Positions 9,501 to 15,500 of a stretch of DNA of 17,015 nucleotides are shown piece after piece. The notes beneath the pieces were generated by a model. That model had not been told where the DNA came from, ran no database searches, and worked only from the letters and a program-made list of their open reading frames with translations. The number at the start of each line of letters is the position of its first letter. Positions within the stretch are counted from its first letter, which is position 1. The DNA comes from Phoronis ovalis (taxonomy: Eukaryota > Phoronida > Phoronidae), in NCBI GenBank assembly GCA_028565635.1, contig JAOXYB010018373.1:1315-18329 (forward strand). The letters are read 5' to 3'. The position numbers and the translations under genes were made by a program.

Positions 9501-12500
9501 TAACAGCCCTACAAATGTACGTATTGTATCTCCAGTCCGTAATTATTCCATTGTATGTAGTTTCGTCTGTTAATGTTCTTATGTTTGCCAAATTGTGATT
9601 TCAAAATGGAAGACATGATGACTCTCAACTGAGCGAATTTCTTGCAGATAGAAAGGAACTCTATAGGATTAACTTCTGCTTCGAATGTTCTTACAGATAC
9701 TACTTGAGTGATCGTCTGATTCACAGCAGACATTCTAAAACTTAGTGAATAATTAATTAGGGCATATGATCTTGTGGCTGTATTCAGTTTATTTGTAATT
9801 TTTAAATTTATATACAGAGCTGTGTGGCATCATGCAGAATCCTACCCTCAGTCGTGGCAGTTAGATCCAACAGAAGGACCATGCCGTGTAAGAATACGTC
9901 TGCAGCGATGCCATCTTGGTATCGAGAGGGACAAACTGAAAGAAGAACAGATGTCTAAACTAGGTAAAATAAGCAATGTTTTCATTGAAATCGAAATCTA
10001 AGAAATTGGGTTTCTAGTGGTCTTACAAAAGATCTGCTCAATTTAATATTTTTTAATCATTTATACAACTGGGAATATATAGTAGCCTCTCTTTGAATAA
10101 TTTTTTCACTTATTATGTGGTGATATTATTTTACAAATATTGGTGATTCACATGCTATAAACATTTGGTTGTACTAATTTGCATGTAGTATATTAATAAT
10201 TCTAAATTTGTGACATGCATTCTCGTTTTTTGTTAATTTTTTATGCAAAAAATAATCGCACTGTTTCAGATGCCCAGTTCCGTGAACCACCTTTGTCATA
10301 CCTGTTCGAAGATGACCACCAGATGTCTGATTCTGCCGCACTGATATACCGGCTTCATACCAATGAAAAAATTCAGTAAGTTTACTTATATTTCCATAGA
10401 ATGGTTCAGAATAAAATTCACACTACTTGTGTGGGTATGTATGTGTTTCAATAGAATGATGAGCTTGAATTACCTACTTGTACTTAAAATAAAAATTTAC
10501 GCTACTTATGTACATTGTACATGTGTGTATTCTTCTAAGATGTCATGGGAATGTCATTAAATATGGATATGGCAAGACAGTTTGGAGTATAAATTAATTC
10601 ACTTTTAATTAGAAATGATATTTATTGAAGTATAAATTAAATTATTTATTAGAATTTTTTTACATTTCATCCTAACCTGTGTTCCAATCATCAGGAAGTT
10701 TTCACTGTGTTACTTGTATTCGGTATTTAAGAATCGTTTTTGACATATTGTCCCTTTGCTGGTTTTTGGTCACAACGAGCAATGATACAGTGCCATTTAT
10801 GTTGCGTGTCATATACAACAGCAGTTTTTCTACAGTTAATTCAGTTTGGCTAGAGTACGGCTTTCAGCCATTCATAATTATGTGGATACCTCTAACCTGT
10901 TAACTTTGTGAAATTTTGTACTGACAGTGGTATTTGCTGCCATTTCCTCCTGTCATTGGGTATATCTCAAAGAGTACATTCATAACGGTCCGGTCTTACT
11001 GATGTCCTTTCATTTGAATGAGGTGACAATGGTGGTCTTTTGTAATTTTTTGACTTTGACAGGTTTGTTGTCGGAGGAGCTGTGTGTTTGTTTGGGTTTC
11101 TTGTGTGCCTGTTTGTAGCTGTATGATAATAACTGGAATCTTGGTGTGATGGCAAAGTCAATAGTGGGTGTTGTTGCAAACCTTGTTTTTTAAAGGGAAT
11201 CTTGGAAAGCAATTCAATACGGTTGCTGTTGTGCCCTGTCATATCCTTATCATCTGCATTGGAAGCCTTTTGTTGACATTTACTTAGTGGAAATGGTGGT
11301 AGCGGTCGTTGTGCCAGAGGAGATATTTCCCGTGTGCTTTTATTTGCTTCGCTTATTGATTGGTACATGTGTTCAGTAGAAGCTACGTGTTTATTCTGGT
11401 TTCTTTTGTGTCCACTCATGTTCATGTAAGTTGTATCCATTGGTCCATGAAAATATTCCCTCACACTCGTATAATGTGGATCACTTGGCTCAGTGGTTAA
11501 ATTTCTCATGACCTCATAATTTTGACAACGTGGTGGTAGTGGTGATGGTGGTGTTGGCGGTAGTTTGCGTAGGGTTCCACTAATATTTCCACGGTATGTC
11601 AAACGTGGTTGCTGCTGCTGCTGAGATTGGTCATCATGATTAAAATTCCAACAACAGCAGCCCATCTCTAATAGCAAAATTTACCAACTAAAATGTTACA
11701 TTAAATTATATCTATGTTCATGTGTTTACAATGCATAACTGTTCAACATGATGCACATGGGAAACACACAGAACCAAAGTGCAACGGGGTGATTTGGCTT
11801 TTAAAACTGCTAGTAAAGTAACTGCAGTCTTTCTTAAGATGTTCTGGTAATTACAGTGTCAATACAGATGATACAAGTGGCTTACTGTTCTTCTTCAATT
11901 TAAAGACTTCTTTGAGTTATTGACAAAAACCGTTAGTATTTCAGATTTTTGTAAAATAGTGTGACACCATTTGAAACATGATGCGTCTTATGCACTGATC
12001 TCAAACTCTGTTCTTTGTAGTGGAGCTGGTTGTGCTTCTGGACACAGTGTCTGGCAATATTCAAATAATAAGACTAAAATTACATGATTTAAGCGTTTTC
12101 AGTGGCCGAAAAACTAGCTTCATCAAAATCTGAAGACGGTAAAAATAAGTAGTACTTGTTACTTAATTAATATGTACATACCAAAAGGATTTGTGTAATA
12201 AGGGACATCATCACTGCGATGTCACGATTACTAAACTATTAGGTCATATGATTATTGCAACAAAAGTTTGTCATCCAGAGACTTTCCTATAGGGCAAATG
12301 ACTGTAAAGAGTAGTTTTATATTCGAAATCTAATATATTGCGTACATAAGGGAAAAACATTTTCTACATTATTCAGTGGAGTACTGAACTATTCAATCAG
12401 TGTGTTTTCAAACTGAGGATCATGGGAGTGGCAAGGAATTGTGTGTTGTGTAGAAGAGTTGTACCACTGCCAACAAGGCATATTTGACGGCCCATTCTTA

Positions 12501-15500
12501 GCAATATGCCTGTAAATGGTGCAATAGTACTGCACATTTTGGGTAATATGCAAACGGAATCAAAATATTGTCTTTTAAAAATATGGAAATGCAGAACATC
12601 TAATGGCTCACTCTTTTCTCATATTTACTGGGTCAGAATGCTTCTAAAGGTGTACATGAATTATTAGTGAGACTGTTTGAAACAATCCAAAAACATTTCA
12701 CCGGAGTTGTACTGACAAACTCTCCATTGTTAAAAAGACTTCTTTCCTCGTGAATTTTTTATATCCGCTTAATCTTAGTGGTTATTATGCCAGCATACAT
12801 AATCATGACAAAATTGTTGCTGCCAAGCTGAATTAGAAGACGATTCATATTTGATAGGAACAGACCCTTTTCATATTTTGATTGACCATGTTTATGATTT
12901 GTAGGCACACATGTCGCTGCACGAGTGTCACGCCATCTAGTGAGACCGCTGGCGAGTTGTTGATCAGTGAGAACAGCATGTACTTTGTGGGTGATGAGGC
13001 CATCATGGATTCCAACTGCACACAGGTATTATTGGGAAATAAAGATTTGCTCTCAATGACCTGGCCACACGAGGAGATTAAGGAGATACACAAACGGTGG
13101 TACCAGTTGAAAGACGATGCCATTGAAATATTCCTGACAAATGGAAAGACATGTCTGTTGGCATTAGAATCTACAAATAAGGTAAGAACAAAATATTTTT
13201 AAATATTTAAAAATGTGTAGATCCATGAATTGTTTTAAAATTGCTACTTGTTATTTTGGTGTCCAGCAAATATGATTTATATATATACTTAGTGAACTAT
13301 TAATAAAGAAATCATTATGTCGGATTGTCCCTTTAACCATCTGTAACACCGAGCTAAAATATTCATCAAGTAGTATTTAGACATCTTATAAATTGTCTAT
13401 ATAACTACTAGTATTTATTGAAAAGTGACTGTCTTGGAAATTTGTACTCAATAACAAAGAATAAGTTCTGAGACTTAGAAATGAATCCATGACATATGTA
13501 GCTTTTCTGGAATACTTTCCTGTACAATTATATAGCATTACTTAGAAATAAATGTTTTTCTTGTAGGACAGAGATGTGTTATTCAGCCATTTAATGAAGA
13601 TGAACTTACCAAACCTTATCAGAGCGGAAAACTTGAATGCAATTCAAGACCTCTGGGTAGAAGGCAAAATGACAAATTTTGAATATCTGACGCACTTAAA
13701 CAAAATGGCTGGCCGCTCATTTAACGATCTGATGCAGTACCCTGTGTTTCCATTCGTTTTAAAGGACTACCTATTGGAAACTATTGATCTGGAGGATAAA
13801 AATGTCTATAGGGATCTAACAAAACCCATATCAGTGCAAGAAAAGAATAGGGAAGAGAAATATATTTCAAATTTCAATGTAAGTACACAATATAACCGTA
13901 ATTTGTTATAAATTCACGTAAAGAATCTTAATGTGTACAACTAATGTTTCCTACTTCCCAGTCATCTATGTTTAGTTTGTAGAACACTGCATCAACAATA
14001 TGGTGATTCAAAATTATAAAGCTTTCGTGATTAAACATTTTCAAGTACTAGTAGCAATTTGAATCAAAATTCCTGCTATAGAACCACAAGGCTGGTCTTG
14101 TCTCTTGATATGAGATTGATTTCTAAATAATATATAGCACGAAAGGAAATCGTTACATGTACTGGAATATGAAGGGACAAGTTTAAAATATAGTTCACAA
14201 GCAAGTCACAGTTTAAAATATAGTTCTGTCTTGAGAAATCATTTCAAGAATTAATCAGATATACAGAAACAAGGAAAGAAATATTCTTATAATACCTTTG
14301 AATTCATAGTTATAAAGCACAATGGCTGGTTCTATTCCATACTTTTGTTAAGATCTTTTGACTCATGATATGAATTACAATTTCAGTTTCTTGTTACCGA
14401 GGCAAAGAAGCAAGACCCACTTACCAAGAACATGTCGCCATTTAACATGGCACCATATCATTATGGTTCTCATTACTCCAACAGTGGCTCGGTGTTACAT
14501 TTCTTGGTGCGACTGCCACCCTTTACCAAAATGTTTTTATCATATCAAGGTACAGTAACTCCTATTTTATGTTTATGAGTTTATGAAGAGAAGTGAGCAG
14601 TTTAACAGTTTTCCTTTAAATTTGGTTTGATTCCTTTTCCAAGTTTTCAGTTTGATATTTTTTATGATTCTATAACCATGTTGCCATAATGAAATTGTAA
14701 ATAACCCGAGTGGTTAGATTTTGTGCAAAATATTGTAACAACGGCAACAGACTTTGTAATAATTTTACCTAATCAAATAAATGTTCTGTTTATTCCAGAT
14801 GGCCACTTTGACATTCCTGACCGAACATTCCATTCTTTAGAGACAACCTGGAGATTGTCAAGCTTTGAATCAACCACTGATGTGAAAGAATTAATTCCAG
14901 AATTCTTCTTTTTACCAGAATTTTTAGTGAATTCCGAAGGTAAATAGAATATTCCTTGTTAATGGTGATCCTTTTCTGGAAACTATGTTAACTTTTTACT
15001 TTATTTTAGAACTCGAAATGTAATAAGATTACATAATATTAACATTTTTTTTTTATTTGACTAAAGAAAACAATATTATTACAAAATTACACTTTAACAG
15101 AACAAAACGAAAAAGCTGTGCTAATTGACATTGTTGAGTATTAACCATAAGCTACTGACAGTGTTGAGTATTAACTAACATTTTAATGTATACATTGTAG
15201 ATTATTGCACATTTGGTAGATTATTAAATGTCTAATTTCAGGGTTCGATTTCAAAAAGCGACAGTGTGGACAGCCTGTGGAAGATGTTCGGTTAACACAA
15301 TGGTGTGATAATAATCCTCGTCTATTCGTATTGGTTCATCGGCAGATGTTGGAGTCGGACTATGTATCCTCTAAACTACAAAACTGGTTAGATCTGGTGT
15401 TTGGATATAAACAGCAAGGAAAAGCTGCAGTTGATGCTATTAATGTCTTCCACCCTGCCGTAAGTTGAATGTTTGCCTTCACCTAATATTGACTGTGAAA

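Noticed and set aside
10696-10900. Acceptor-like atcatcag and an open plus-strand frame at 10679-10903 as an extra LYST exon
   Set aside because: In the phase required after exon 20 the sequence hits TGA within about 16 codons, and joining exon 20 directly to the PH exon is in phase.
10967-10978. C-terminal PDZ-binding motif in the antisense protein
   Set aside because: The C-terminus ECTL has Cys rather than Ser/Thr at position -2, so it does not fit the class I consensus.
11417-11518. ITAM or ITIM in the antisense protein
   Set aside because: YEVM and YTSV are 11 residues apart rather than 6-8 and lack the Leu/Ile pair; no tyrosine has the required residue at -2 for an ITIM.
11701-11710. 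TATA box for the antisense gene
   Set aside because: A TATA-like string occurs but is only about 40 nt from the ATG in AT-rich sequence; a start about 30 nt downstream would leave almost no leader.
12422-12487. 21-codon plus-strand ORF beginning [12 protein letters not shown]
   Set aside because: Too short, with no supporting context or splice signals; a CxxC alone is not evidence.
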